Origin: CAZHRJ01 sp964534765
GTDB lineage: Bacteria; Lindowbacteria; 2-12-FULL-62-27
Assembly (NCBI GenBank): GCA_964534765.1
Contig: CAZHRJ010000038.1
Span: forward strand, 1-23,808
Length of the DNA stretch: 23,808 nucleotides
Direction of reading: 5' to 3'
Below the pieces are notes generated by a model. The model did not search any database, had not been told where the DNA came from, and saw nothing but the letters and a program-made list of their open reading frames with translations. The position numbers were made by a program, and so were the translations under genes. This document shows positions 1 to 8,892 of this stretch, one piece after another. Numbering within the stretch: the stretch's first letter is position 1; each line of letters starts with the position of its first letter.

Positions 1-3000
1 CAGGCGAGTTTGATCTCAAGGAGCTCGATCAACTCGGCAAAGACCTGGAAAAACTCGATGAGCAGTTGTCGGGTACCAAGACCGCTACGGCGAGCGTATC
101 CACCGAGGGTCCGGCGGCTGCGGTGGAGCAGGTATTTGCCGAATTCTACCGGTTTGGCGATCTCACCCTGCGTCAAAAGCTGCTTTTTTTCGATCTCCCC
201 TTTTCAGAGTTTCGAAAATCGATCACCGTATTTCCCGGGCAGGCTATTCTGGCGCCGAGCCAGCGGGTGAAGAATGTTTCGGTGAAAAGTTTCATCGGCC
301 GGCAGATGGTGCTGGATGAGGAGGGCCACCGGCTGATTTCCAAAATCGGCGGTCTGGCCCGGTGGATTAACAACCGCGTGACCGTCGACGTTCTCCGCGA
401 GATCCCAAGGAGCATCGATGCCACCATGGGCGCGATCGAGTTCGACGGCACTCTTGTCATCATGGGCAATGTCGGCAAGGGCAGCAAGATCAAGACCACG
501 GGGGACATCTACGTGCTGGGGGACGTGGAGGGCTGTGTGATTCAGGCCGGCGGATCGATCTACGTGTACAACGGGGTATTGCGCCGGACATCGCTTTTTG
601 CGGAGGGATCGATTTTCTGTCATTTTCTCGAGCGTGCGGAGGCCACGACGAAGCGGGATTTGTGGGTGAAGAGCGCGGTGGCGTATTCGCGAGTAACGTG
701 CAGCGGGAAAGTGGTCGTGTTTGATCCGAAGCAGCACGGATTTTTAAGCGGATCGGCGACGGTTGGCCGGGAAGTGAACGCGGTGCAGATCGGCGTCGAG
801 GGGCAGCGGGTGGACATCACCGTCAAACCGGAAATGTATCAGGACCGCATTCGGGATTTCAAAGTCTGGCTGGACGAGATTCTGAATCTGGCCAAGCAGA
901 GCCAGGAGCAAAAGGTGGCGGACATGTTCGCGATCGAGGCTCAGCCGGTGGCGGAGTTTCTTCAGCGGGAAGCGGAAAATCCCAGCCTGGTCCGCGTCGC
1001 CTATTCCCGGAAAATGACCAAAGGCGTCAAGCTGACGCTCGGACCGATTTCGTCGGAATCCACCCGCGAGGAAGGGCCCGGTACATGGCGGATCGAGGGA
1101 GACAAGCTGAAAAAAGATCCTTACGAGGTGGTGGATTATACCGAAAGCATCACGCGCCAGTACTGGCGGCCGCCCAATCCCGCGGACATTCAATCCGCGG
1201 ATGTCCTGGCCAAGCTTCGCCGCAACGCCGCGGTCCCGACCGCCGACGCCGGAAAAGTCGGGGTGGTCCGCGCCATTTTGGGCAGGCCGCCCGCGGATAA
1301 TATTCTGAGTGTCCCGGCCGGCAAGAGCCTGGAGGACAAACCCGTGGCGCGGTTGCGGGTGATTCTCAAGGAGCCTGGGGACGCGGACGACAGGCTGAAA
1401 GCATTTTTCGATCTCGATCCCCAGGCGCGCAAAGTGAAAGTGACCTGCGATGAAATCAAGAAAGGTCTGGAGGCGGCGTCTGGAAAGCTGGAAATACCTC
1501 CCTCGGAGCTGGCCTATGATGTGATTCAGGACAAGTCAGACGGCATGATGGGATTGAACAAGCGGCCGTACATTCTGGAGATTTATCGGAAAGCGATCCG
1601 CCGCGAGGAAATGGCCAAGATTTCCCTCCCGGCCAGCCGGGCATCCGCCGCGGCGGCGGTCGCAGGCGCTAAAAAGTCCGAAGGATATTACACGATTGAA
1701 AACACTCCTGAGGGACTCTTTTTGACGGTCTATCCGCCGGAGGGCGCGACCGCCAAGGGCGTGGATGTGCGGGTGTTGTTTGCGGAGATGAAGGCGAAGG
1801 GATACACGCGCGACGTTTCTGAGGCGGTTGTGCGGACGGTGGTGGAGGAAGCGCGCGGTGAGCGGGTCCGGCTGGCGAACCGGCAGCCGGAGGACAAGCT
1901 GGACGGGAAATTCGAGATCGCGATCGCGACGGACAAGCTGAAGGCATTCGTGACGGTGGTCCCGCCCAAGGAGGGCGGGATGTCGGTCCAGACGGAGGAC
2001 ATCACCCGCCGCGTGTCGGAAATGGGGATCGCAAACGTGAACGCGGACAATATCGCCGCCTATCTGGAGGGCGGCGCCTTTCACGAGACGCTCCTCATCG
2101 CGGAGGGCACGGCCGCCGAGGAGGGCGCGGACACTCGGCTGGACTTTTTATTCAAGGGCGACGAGGATGAGAAGCTGAAGGAGGATGACAGCGGGCGTGT
2201 GGATTACCGGACCATGTCGGCGTTCAAGAGCGTGAAGGAAGGGCAGCTGCTGGTGAAGAAATATCCGCCAACTGAGGGGAAAGTCGGCGTCAACGTCTTC
2301 GGTGAGGAGACCCGGCCCAAGGCCGGGAAGGACACGGCCTTGACCGCCGGGAAAAACGTGCAGGTGTCTCCGGACGGATCGGAATTTTTTGCCGTGACCA
2401 GCGGCCACGTGGTGATGTCGGGCAAGACCATCCGGATCGACAATATTCTGGAGCACAAGGGGAACGTCGATTTCGAGATCGGAAACATTAATTTTGACGG
2501 CACGGTCATCATCCGGGGCGCGGTCGACGAGGGATTTGTCGTGCGGGCGACGGGGGATGTGTTTGTGGAGGCGATCATGCGGGGGTTTGTCGAATCGGGC
2601 GGGAATATTGTCGTGGAGAAAGGAATCATCGGCACGCCGGACACGTTTATCCGCGCGGCGGGGGACGTCACGGCGAAATTCATCGAGAACTCGAATCTTT
2701 TTGTGGAGGGTAACGTCATTGTCGCGGAGGCTATTTTGCATTCGGCGATCTCGGCCCGCGGCAACGTGGTGCTTCGCGACGGCAAACGCAGCGCACTGAT
2801 CGGTGGCGTCACCCGTGCGGGGCAGAGCGTGGAGGCAAAGAGCATCGGGACGGAAGTGGCGACGAAGACGGTCGTTGAAGTCGGTTATGATCCGACGGTT
2901 CGCAGCCGGATCGCGGAGATTGAAAAAGAGGTGGATTCCAACCGAAAGAACTTCGAATCGGTCAAACAGGGAATAGAAACACTGAACAAATTAAAGGAAA

Positions 3001-3296
3001 AATACGGGGCGCTGCCGATCGAGAAGGAGGAGCTGCTAAAAAAACTGGTGACAACGGCCCGCGGCATATCGGAGCGGATTCGGCAGTTGCAGCGGGAGTT
3101 GATCGACTTGAACTCGCGTCTGTCCGAAGCGAAACCAGGAATCATTTGCGCGAAGGACCGGATTTTGCCCGGCGCGGTTTTGACGATCATGAACTACACG
3201 ATGCAGATTGACAAGCCTTACTCCTATGTGCGATTTTACCTTGATCAGTCTTCGGATGACATCCGGTTTACGGAGTTCAAGGAAGTCAACCTGTAG
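1..3296 (+). CDS. FapA/DUF342-type beta-helix protein, 5' truncated
   Basis: The frame is open from the first full codon (position 3) with no stop. The TTG at 66 is internal to a charged helix, so the gene very probably begins upstream of the window. At least 1,097 codons are present. Two stretches of short Gly/Asp-spaced hydrophobic repeats (about nt 429-800 and 2460-2870) look like the right-handed beta-helix of DUF342/FapA and related polymer-forming proteins. Between them lie two or three copies of the alpha/beta module that precedes the helix in FapA (about nt 1320-1600, 1680-1890 and 1905-2120). A coiled coil (about nt 2890-3130) and the usual C-terminal segment follow. FapA proteins are cytoplasmic and linked to flagellar or cell-envelope assembly; the exact role is unknown. 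There is no signal peptide in the visible part and no flagellar gene in the window. The family call is solid, the function is not. Confidence 0.85.
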   Translation, partial: GEFDLKELDQLGKDLEKLDEQLSGTKTATASVSTEGPAAAVEQVFAEFYRFGDLTLRQKLLFFDLPFSEFRKSITVFPGQAILAPSQRVKNVSVKSFIGRQMVLDEEGHRLISKIGGLARWINNRVTVDVLREIPRSIDATMGAIEFDGTLVIMGNVGKGSKIKTTGDIYVLGDVEGCVIQAGGSIYVYNGVLRRTSLFAEGSIFCHFLERAEATTKRDLWVKSAVAYSRVTCSGKVVVFDPKQHGFLSGSATVGREVNAVQIGVEGQRVDITVKPEMYQDRIRDFKVWLDEILNLAKQSQEQKVADMFAIEAQPVAEFLQREAENPSLVRVAYSRKMTKGVKLTLGPISSESTREEGPGTWRIEGDKLKKDPYEVVDYTESITRQYWRPPNPADIQSADVLAKLRRNAAVPTADAGKVGVVRAILGRPPADNILSVPAGKSLEDKPVARLRVILKEPGDADDRLKAFFDLDPQARKVKVTCDEIKKGLEAASGKLEIPPSELAYDVIQDKSDGMMGLNKRPYILEIYRKAIRREEMAKISLPASRASAAAAVAGAKKSEGYYTIENTPEGLFLTVYPPEGATAKGVDVRVLFAEMKAKGYTRDVSEAVVRTVVEEARGERVRLANRQPEDKLDGKFEIAIATDKLKAFVTVVPPKEGGMSVQTEDITRRVSEMGIANVNADNIAAYLEGGAFHETLLIAEGTAAEEGADTRLDFLFKGDEDEKLKEDDSGRVDYRTMSAFKSVKEGQLLVKKYPPTEGKVGVNVFGEETRPKAGKDTALTAGKNVQVSPDGSEFFAVTSGHVVMSGKTIRIDNILEHKGNVDFEIGNINFDGTVIIRGAVDEGFVVRATGDVFVEAIMRGFVESGGNIVVEKGIIGTPDTFIRAAGDVTAKFIENSNLFVEGNVIVAEAILHSAISARGNVVLRDGKRSALIGGVTRAGQSVEAKSIGTEVATKTVVEVGYDPTVRSRIAEIEKEVDSNRKNFESVKQGIETLNKLKEKYGALPIEKEELLKKLVTTARGISERIRQLQRELIDLNSRLSEAKPGIICAKDRILPGAVLTIMNYTMQIDKPYSYVRFYLDQSSDDIRFTEFKEVNL

Positions 3297-3332
3297 GTCG
3301 ACAACAGGAGAGGGGAGAGCCGGAGCCAAAAA

Positions 3333-4568
3333 ATGATCTCACGGGAATCGTTGCGGGTGTTGATCTTCCATATTCGAATCAGCATGGGGCACGAGCGCGC
3401 CGCTCAGGCTCTGGCGGATGCGTTCGCGCGCCGCCTGCCGGATGCGCCTCCGCGGGTCCGGCTGGTGGAGGCCATCGAATACGGCGCGGGCCGGTTTGCG
3501 CCGGCGATCTGCCAGTCCTACCTGTCGATTGTGAAATATGTTCCGTCATTCTGGGATTTCCTATATGATCATCCCAAGTCTCTCGATGCCGGCGAGCCCT
3601 TTTTGAAATACTGGACGCACCGTTCCAGGCAAAAATTTCTGACCCTGATGGCACAGGAGCGGCCGGATGTGGTGGTCTGTACTCAGGCCGTTCCGGCGAG
3701 AATTCTGGCCCGGCTGAAATCCTGGGGTCACGTTTCTGATCCGGGATTTTCCGCCCCGATTTTCGCGGTGGTCACGGACTACAGCATTCATCGATACTGG
3801 ACCGCCCCGGAAATCGACGGTTATTTTGTTCCTGGACCGGCGGAGCGCTCTCAGCTCATGGACACGGGGGTGCCGGTCGACCGGATTTTCTGCCGCGGCA
3901 TACCGATCCATCCCGATCTGGCCACGGTGCCGGATCCGTCGGACATTGCGCAGGCGAGGAAAACGTACGGTCTCTTTCCCGGCCGTCCCACAGTTTTGCT
4001 CATGGGCGGTAGCCGGGGAGTGGGCTTGAAGCAGAATCTTCTGCGGGAGCTGGAACAGCTGCCGGATCCTATCAATATTCTTGCGCCCGCCGGCACCAAT
4101 CCCGCGGCTCTGCGCGCGTTGCGGTCCTGGGCGGGCCGGTCCAGTCACCGGGTGGTTCCGCTCGAATTCTCCGATGATATTCGAATGCTCTACGCGCTGG
4201 CCGATCTGGCGATCACCAAGCCGGGGGGTCTGACGCTGGCGGAATGTCTGGCAGTCGGACTTCCCATGGTGATCCAGCACGCGTTGCCGGGTCAGGAGCG
4301 GCACAATCTGGAGTATGTTCAGAGATTCGGCCTCGCGGAGATCGGATCGACCCCCGCGGATGTGGTTGGCCGGGTGCAATCGCTCTTGAGCAATCCAGGC
4401 CGCCGGCGGGATCTGTCAGTTCGGCTGAAGGCCCACTCAAAACCGCATTCGGCGCTGGCCATCGTGGATCAAATCCTATCCGAACTGAATCCCGAATCTC
4501 TGTCTTGCTCGTCGCGGTCGGCCGAGCCCCTCACGCCGCCGCTCCTGTCTTCTCCCACCGGTTACTGA
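3333..4568 (+). CDS. MGDG synthase-like / MurG-like glycosyltransferase (GT28)
   Basis: A 411-residue GT-B fold glycosyltransferase of the monogalactosyldiacylglycerol synthase / processive diacylglycerol glucosyltransferase type. Visible motifs are the N-terminal Gly-His loop (GHERAAQAL, residues 19-27), VTDYSIHRYW (147-156), the LLMGGSRGVG loop that starts the C-terminal Rossmann domain (222-231) and the nucleotide-sugar motif KPGGLTLAEC (296-305), followed by PGQERHN (319-325). The family moves a sugar from a nucleotide-sugar donor to a lipid acceptor at the inner face of the membrane; donor and acceptor cannot be read here. The ATG has a GGAG at 3322-3325 with 7-nt spacing. It lies 36 nt after the FapA-like gene and 19 nt before an acyltransferase, which suggests glycolipid synthesis. 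The last 40 residues are low in conserved features. Confidence 0.85.
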   Translation: MISRESLRVLIFHIRISMGHERAAQALADAFARRLPDAPPRVRLVEAIEYGAGRFAPAICQSYLSIVKYVPSFWDFLYDHPKSLDAGEPFLKYWTHRSRQKFLTLMAQERPDVVVCTQAVPARILARLKSWGHVSDPGFSAPIFAVVTDYSIHRYWTAPEIDGYFVPGPAERSQLMDTGVPVDRIFCRGIPIHPDLATVPDPSDIAQARKTYGLFPGRPTVLLMGGSRGVGLKQNLLRELEQLPDPINILAPAGTNPAALRALRSWAGRSSHRVVPLEFSDDIRMLYALADLAITKPGGLTLAECLAVGLPMVIQHALPGQERHNLEYVQRFGLAEIGSTPADVVGRVQSLLSNPGRRRDLSVRLKAHSKPHSALAIVDQILSELNPESLSCSSRSAEPLTPPLLSSPTGY

Positions 4569-4587
4569 CGTCCCTTCGTACCTGCCC

Positions 4588-5412
4588 ATGTCTCCGGCAA
4601 TTCCCCCGTTCTCCGAATGGCTGTGGTATCTTTCCATTCGCCGGCTTTTTAGCTGGTCCGATCAGTTGCCGGAGTCTGAACTGCTCCGCCGTACTCGCCG
4701 GATATCGGCCGCGGTCGCTCTTCTGTTGGGCCGGCCGCGAGAGCCTTTCGTTGCCATGGGCCAGGGCCTGGCGGAAACGGTCTATTGCCGGTCGCACAAC
4801 CTCACCGCGCTGGACCGGCTCGCGCCGCAGGCCCGGCGCCGATGGGAAGAGTTTCGGGCGTCGGCCGGGAAGATTCCGCGCGCGGTGTTTGTGAGCGCGC
4901 ATCTGGGCCCGTTTCAAATGCAAATGGATCTGCTGGCGCCTCTCCCGCAGCCGATCCTATTTTTATACCGGTCCTACCGATGGTCGCCGTTGGCCGTGAC
5001 CCTGTCCCGGCTTCGGCTGGAGAGCGACCGGTTTCGGTACGCCGACGTGAACAGGCCGCGGGAATTGGCGGCGGCCATGTCGGATGGATCCTCAATCGCG
5101 TTTCTGGCGGATGGGACGGCCACCCGATCCGATACCGATGCCGGTCCGCGGAAATTCCGCGTGCGTCCAAAAGTATTCGGCCGCGTCCGCGTGAACGATC
5201 TGCCAGTTCGGATCGCTTCGCGCCTCGCGGTCCCGTTGTTTGTCGGGGGCCTGTACAATCTACCCGCCGCCGGCCATGAGTTTCGATTTGGATTTGAGTT
5301 TTACCGGATCGATCCGGCCAGTTCGGAACAAATGATGGATGGATTTGTGGATGGCCTGGAGGGAACCATCCGGCGTAACCTGGCCGACTGGATCTGGGTT
5401 GAGCGTCGATGA
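4588..5412 (+). CDS. LpxL/HtrB-like lipid acyltransferase with altered active-site motif
   Basis: A 274-residue protein resembling the lysophospholipid/lipid A late acyltransferase family (LpxL, LpxM), which adds acyl chains to lipid A precursors at the inner membrane. The core segment FVSAHLGPFQ (residues 101-110) corresponds to the family's HFGNWE-type HX4(D/E) motif, but the acidic residue is Gln (H105, Q110). The later Asp (in FLADGT) is kept but is followed by Gly instead of the usual Gln. The C-terminal IWVERR matches the family's WxHRRW ending, slightly shortened. The stop overlaps the prfB start by 4 nt (ATGA, 5409-5412). The substrate may be a glycolipid made with the preceding glycosyltransferase. 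The family call is good; activity is uncertain because of the motif change. Confidence 0.75.
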   Translation: MSPAIPPFSEWLWYLSIRRLFSWSDQLPESELLRRTRRISAAVALLLGRPREPFVAMGQGLAETVYCRSHNLTALDRLAPQARRRWEEFRASAGKIPRAVFVSAHLGPFQMQMDLLAPLPQPILFLYRSYRWSPLAVTLSRLRLESDRFRYADVNRPRELAAAMSDGSSIAFLADGTATRSDTDAGPRKFRVRPKVFGRVRVNDLPVRIASRLAVPLFVGGLYNLPAAGHEFRFGFEFYRIDPASSEQMMDGFVDGLEGTIRRNLADWIWVERR

Positions 5413-6533
5413 TGGATCTGCAGGAGTATCAGAGCGGCGCCCGGTCGCTTCGGGACGAGTGCGCGCAACTGGCGGGTTTATTGAACGTTCCGGAACTGAC
5501 GAAGGAGATGAAGCGGCTGGACGAGCAGGCCGCGGACCCGGCATTTTGGTCGAATCCTCAGGATGCCCGCGCCGCGGGTCGCCGACGCGCCGGGATTGAA
5601 TCGAGATTGGAGGATGTCCAATCGGCACAGGCCACTCTGACGGATCTCGAAGCCTTCTTGGAGCTGGCTGCGGAGGATCCGGCATTTTTGGATGAAAATC
5701 GCGCGGATCTGGTCCGGTTGATGGACCTCTCCCGCCGGAAAATCGACACGCTCCGGCACGATATTTATTTTACGGATCCGATGTCCGTGAAAAACGCCAT
5801 CCTCTCGATCCATCCCGGCACCGGCGGCGTGGAGGCTCAGGACTGGGCCGAGATGTTATTGCGGATGTACACGCGCTGGAGCGAGCAGGTCGGCTATGGC
5901 GTGGAGATGTTGAACCATCAGGCGGGCGAGGAAGCCGGAATCAAGGACGCGGCGCTGCTGGTGAGCGGCCGGTACGCGTTTGGGCTCCTGCGATGCGAGC
6001 GCGGAACGCACCGTCTGGTCCGAATTTCTCCTTACGACGCCAACCGCCGCCGGCACACGTCGTTTGCGGCCGTCTATGTGTTGCCGGAGATCGACGATGA
6101 AACGCCCATCGACATCCGGCCGGAGGATCTGAGGGTGGACACCTACCGGGCCAGCGGGGCGGGTGGGCAGCATGTCAACAAGACGGACAGCGCGGTTCGA
6201 ATCACTCACGCTCCTTCCGGCCTGATCGTCGCCTGTCAGACGGAGAGGTCCCAGCACAAGAACCGGGAAAACGCGATGCGGATGTTGAAGGCGAAACTCT
6301 ATGATCTCAAGGAACAGGAAAAACAGAAGGAACTGGACCGGCTGGGTGGCGTCAAGGAGGACATCGGATGGGGCCGGCAGATCCGGTCCTACGTCCTCGA
6401 ACCGTATCAGATGGTCAAAGACCATCGGACGGACTGCGAGACAAGCAATGTGACCGCCGTCTTGGACGGAGACATTGAGTCGTTCATCGAGGCGTTTCTG
6501 GCCGCGCAGGCCAAACATCGTCCGGGCGGATGA
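5409..6533 (+). CDS. prfB: Peptide chain release factor 2 (RF2)
   Basis: A 374-residue class I release factor that reads UAA and UGA stop codons and triggers peptide release on the ribosome. The catalytic GGQ is at residues 252-254 within RASGAGGQHVNKTDSAVR, a sequence typical of RF1/RF2. The codon-recognition tripeptide reads SPY (207-209) where RF2 normally has SPF. The rest of that segment (RISPYDANRRRHTSFA) is clearly RF2-like and not RF1-like (PxT). The reading frame is continuous through the region where many bacteria carry the autoregulatory UGA frameshift (around codon 25), so that control is absent. It overlaps the genes on both sides by 4 nt (ATGA), which implies coupled translation. 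Several genes in the window end in TGA, so RF2 activity is needed. Confidence 0.96.
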   Translation: MMDLQEYQSGARSLRDECAQLAGLLNVPELTKEMKRLDEQAADPAFWSNPQDARAAGRRRAGIESRLEDVQSAQATLTDLEAFLELAAEDPAFLDENRADLVRLMDLSRRKIDTLRHDIYFTDPMSVKNAILSIHPGTGGVEAQDWAEMLLRMYTRWSEQVGYGVEMLNHQAGEEAGIKDAALLVSGRYAFGLLRCERGTHRLVRISPYDANRRRHTSFAAVYVLPEIDDETPIDIRPEDLRVDTYRASGAGGQHVNKTDSAVRITHAPSGLIVACQTERSQHKNRENAMRMLKAKLYDLKEQEKQKELDRLGGVKEDIGWGRQIRSYVLEPYQMVKDHRTDCETSNVTAVLDGDIESFIEAFLAAQAKHRPGG

Positions 6534-8113
6534 CGCGCCTTCTCAGGGTTTGCCAGGCCGCCCCGGCATGGGTGTTCGGCTGCGCGCTTGTGCTGCTGGC
6601 GATTTATTTCATCCCGCATCTCGTTTACTTTTCAAATCGGCCCGCGTTGATCCTGTCGGAACCCGCCGCACGCGCCGTCCTTGAGTTGTCCGGCCCGGCA
6701 CGGGAGCGGACGGTTCAGCGGTTGATCAGTAAGAATGTTGAAGGCGTCGTGTTTCGGGAGGAGACGCTGCGGGATTTGGAGTCGAGCGGCCGGGTATTCG
6801 TCGCGTCGGGCGAGGAATTGCTGCGATTATTCAAACTCCAGTCCGTCGCGTCCTATTATGTATTCGAGCAGATTCGGGACAAACAATTGAATCCGGCCGG
6901 CTCCTACATTTTTTTTTCCGAATCGGCTCTGTTTGAGCGGGTGCAGGCGGAACTCAAGCTTCGCCTGCCCCCGGGATCGGTGGCGGTCTACGAACGCGGG
7001 ATATTCCGGGGCGACGCTTCATTTCCGGACAATTTCATTCTCGAATCACCGTATCCCCCCGCCGTCCTCCGGACCGTGTCCCTCGGCTGGCCGGTGGACC
7101 GGATCAAGCAGATGCGGCGGGCGGTGGAGGAACGGGTGAGCGACACGGTCTGGCCGGTGCTGTGGACGGACGATCCGTGGCTGAGGGGGACGTCGGTGAC
7201 GCTGGCTGAGGGAGAACTCACCGCGGTCCGGTTGAGAACTCCGTTTCTGAGATTCCCGTACGAGTCGATCCATGTGGTTGATGACCTGGATGATCTGCTG
7301 GGTCTGGCGCGCGGATCGGATCTGATGGATTTGGAATTCCTGCCACCGCTGCCCCAAAATATGCCGATGCTTCTATCCATACTCGCCATTCTGGCCTGGT
7401 CGCTCAGCCTCTCCCAATGGATTCCATGGTCGTTGCTTCTCAGCGCGTCTTGGATCGTTCTGATTCTGGTCCTCATGCCCGCGCACCGGGACTGGGTCAT
7501 TCAGGGTACCGTTCTTCTTTTACCCGCGGCCGCGCTGATTTCGTGGATGGGCGCCGCCGATCGATTTCGGGCCCGGATGAATCAATCGATCCTCAGCCTC
7601 CGGGGGCTGGGCAGGTCGATGGGGGGGCTGGTGTTGTTCCTGATGACCGGCGGATGGCTGTTGTCGACTCTGATCTGGCAGCATGAGAGTTTGCCGCTCG
7701 ATCATCTGACCGTCTACGGCCTGATGGCCGTGCCGGCATTTTCGTGTCTGCTGTTTTTGTCGGTGTGGGGCATTGAAGTATCGAACCGGCCGATTTATCC
7801 GAGGCACCTGCGGACCGGGATGGAACTGGCTCTGGCGCTGGGATTGATTTTGCTTTGCCGCCAACCCTGGGTGCTGTTTGTCTTTGCCGCCCTCGCTTGG
7901 GCGCGCTGGCTGGTGCTGATCGAACGCACCAGAGGCCGGACACTGGAACACGCGCCGGGCACCTATGCCGCATTTTTCTGCGCGTCCGCTCTGACGGTCA
8001 AGCTCTTCGTTATTGCCTCACCCCTGATGGCCTCGGCTCTGATCCTGTCGGCCTATGGGATCGGCCACACCGGCGCGACGGTTTGGATCGCTCGAACGGA
8101 AAAAACGGTTTGA
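6530..8113 (+). CDS. DUF5693-type polytopic membrane protein
   Basis: A 527-residue membrane protein. One N-terminal membrane segment (about residues 11-33) is followed by a soluble region of roughly 240 residues that is probably outside the cytoplasm, then about eight hydrophobic segments from residue 278 to the C-terminus. The soluble part has the pattern of DUF5693 proteins (ERTVQRLISKNVEGVVFREETL, then an LESSGRVFVASGEELL segment). In other bacteria this family is often found beside the pyruvyl transferase csaB; no csaB is visible here. No function is known, but a role in the envelope or exopolysaccharide is plausible. The start overlaps the prfB stop (ATGA). A T9 run at 6909-6917 lies inside the coding region and could be a slippage-prone site. 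Confidence 0.65.
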   Translation: MTRLLRVCQAAPAWVFGCALVLLAIYFIPHLVYFSNRPALILSEPAARAVLELSGPARERTVQRLISKNVEGVVFREETLRDLESSGRVFVASGEELLRLFKLQSVASYYVFEQIRDKQLNPAGSYIFFSESALFERVQAELKLRLPPGSVAVYERGIFRGDASFPDNFILESPYPPAVLRTVSLGWPVDRIKQMRRAVEERVSDTVWPVLWTDDPWLRGTSVTLAEGELTAVRLRTPFLRFPYESIHVVDDLDDLLGLARGSDLMDLEFLPPLPQNMPMLLSILAILAWSLSLSQWIPWSLLLSASWIVLILVLMPAHRDWVIQGTVLLLPAAALISWMGAADRFRARMNQSILSLRGLGRSMGGLVLFLMTGGWLLSTLIWQHESLPLDHLTVYGLMAVPAFSCLLFLSVWGIEVSNRPIYPRHLRTGMELALALGLILLCRQPWVLFVFAALAWARWLVLIERTRGRTLEHAPGTYAAFFCASALTVKLFVIASPLMASALILSAYGIGHTGATVWIARTEKTV

Positions 8114-8892
8114 CGGACCGTCGTCTTCCGGTTGATTGGGTCGCTCGGCTTCGGGCGGACATCGGGAATTTCCCGGCGGTGTCGAGTCCTCCGCCGGACT
8201 TCGCGCGCGCCCGGGCGCTGGCGGAGGTGATGTCGGTGCTGTACCTGGAGTATTTGCGGTATCGTCCGGAAAATCCGGCATGGGCCGGGCGCGACCGCCT
8301 GATCTTTGCCGATCGGCCGGCATGGCCCGTCTATCGCGCACTTCTATACCGGCTCGGGGTTTCGCCGGCCACCGTAGGTGGCCAAGTGCCCGAGGAATCG
8401 ACCGACACCAGGCTGGAGCCTTGGCCGGATATGAATCTTGACCCAGGGGTTGATTTTTCCTGCGAGTCCGCAGGCGCCGCGCTGGCTGCCGGTGTCGGCA
8501 TGGCGATTGGCCTGCGATCCGTCGGCCGCCTTCCGGCCGGCAACGGCGCGCCAGGTCCCGGCGTTTTCGTGTTGCTGGGTCTGTCGGAACTAACCTGCGG
8601 CCGCATGTGGATGGCGGCGAATCACGCCGGTGAGCAGCGGTTGGCCCGGCTTTGTGTGATCGTTCATCATTTCCTCCCAGCCCGGAGGCCAGATGGCGAG
8701 CGACCCGGTGCGCGGGAGCAGATCCAGTCGGCGAAGTTTCTGGAAGATCGATTTCGGTCGTTCGGGTGGGAGAGCGTCGGGGTGGACGGGTCTCGGCTGG
8801 ATGAGATCCGGTACGCGTTGGACAAATTCAAAAAAATCTCACCCAGACCCTATGTCATCATCGCCCGAACGCAAGGCGCCGGCGATGTCTGA
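8110..8892 (+). CDS. Transketolase N-terminal-half homologue lacking TPP-binding residues (pseudoenzyme)
   Basis: A 260-residue protein aligning along its length with the N-terminal half of split transketolases: VLYLEYLRYRPENPAWAGRDR (residues 43-63), GVDFSCESAGAALAAGVGMA (113-132), the GVFVLLG strand (151-157), FRSFGWESVGVDG (215-227) and the terminal RPYVIIART. The key positions differ. The GDGE of the thiamine diphosphate motif is G157-L-S-E160; the DRN that closes the motif is H186-H-F188; the KGHAS histidine position is Pro (near residue 70); GSLGQG is ESAGAA. Cofactor binding is therefore unlikely. The frame is open far upstream, but the TTG at 8110 overlaps the preceding TGA (TTGA), as in other junctions here, and begins just before the homologous region. 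The next gene encodes the matching C-terminal half. Its role is unknown. Confidence 0.75.
   Translation: MTDRRLPVDWVARLRADIGNFPAVSSPPPDFARARALAEVMSVLYLEYLRYRPENPAWAGRDRLIFADRPAWPVYRALLYRLGVSPATVGGQVPEESTDTRLEPWPDMNLDPGVDFSCESAGAALAAGVGMAIGLRSVGRLPAGNGAPGPGVFVLLGLSELTCGRMWMAANHAGEQRLARLCVIVHHFLPARRPDGERPGAREQIQSAKFLEDRFRSFGWESVGVDGSRLDEIRYALDKFKKISPRPYVIIARTQGAGDV

Noticed and set aside
66..68. TTG as the start of the FapA-like gene
   Set aside because: The frame is open to the left edge with a charged helix and there is no Shine-Dalgarno before the TTG, so the gene is treated as truncated.
3561..4379. Minus-strand open frame of 272 codons
   Set aside because: It lies wholly inside the glycosyltransferase gene, has no family motif, and is typical of antisense open frames in GC-rich genes.
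5409..5500. Programmed frameshift in prfB
   Set aside because: The frame is continuous from ATG 5409 through the region where the UGA frameshift normally lies.
7855..8109. Upstream extension of the transketolase N-half gene
   Set aside because: This part overlaps the C-terminal membrane segments of the preceding gene and has no transketolase similarity. TTG 8110 fits the junction pattern.
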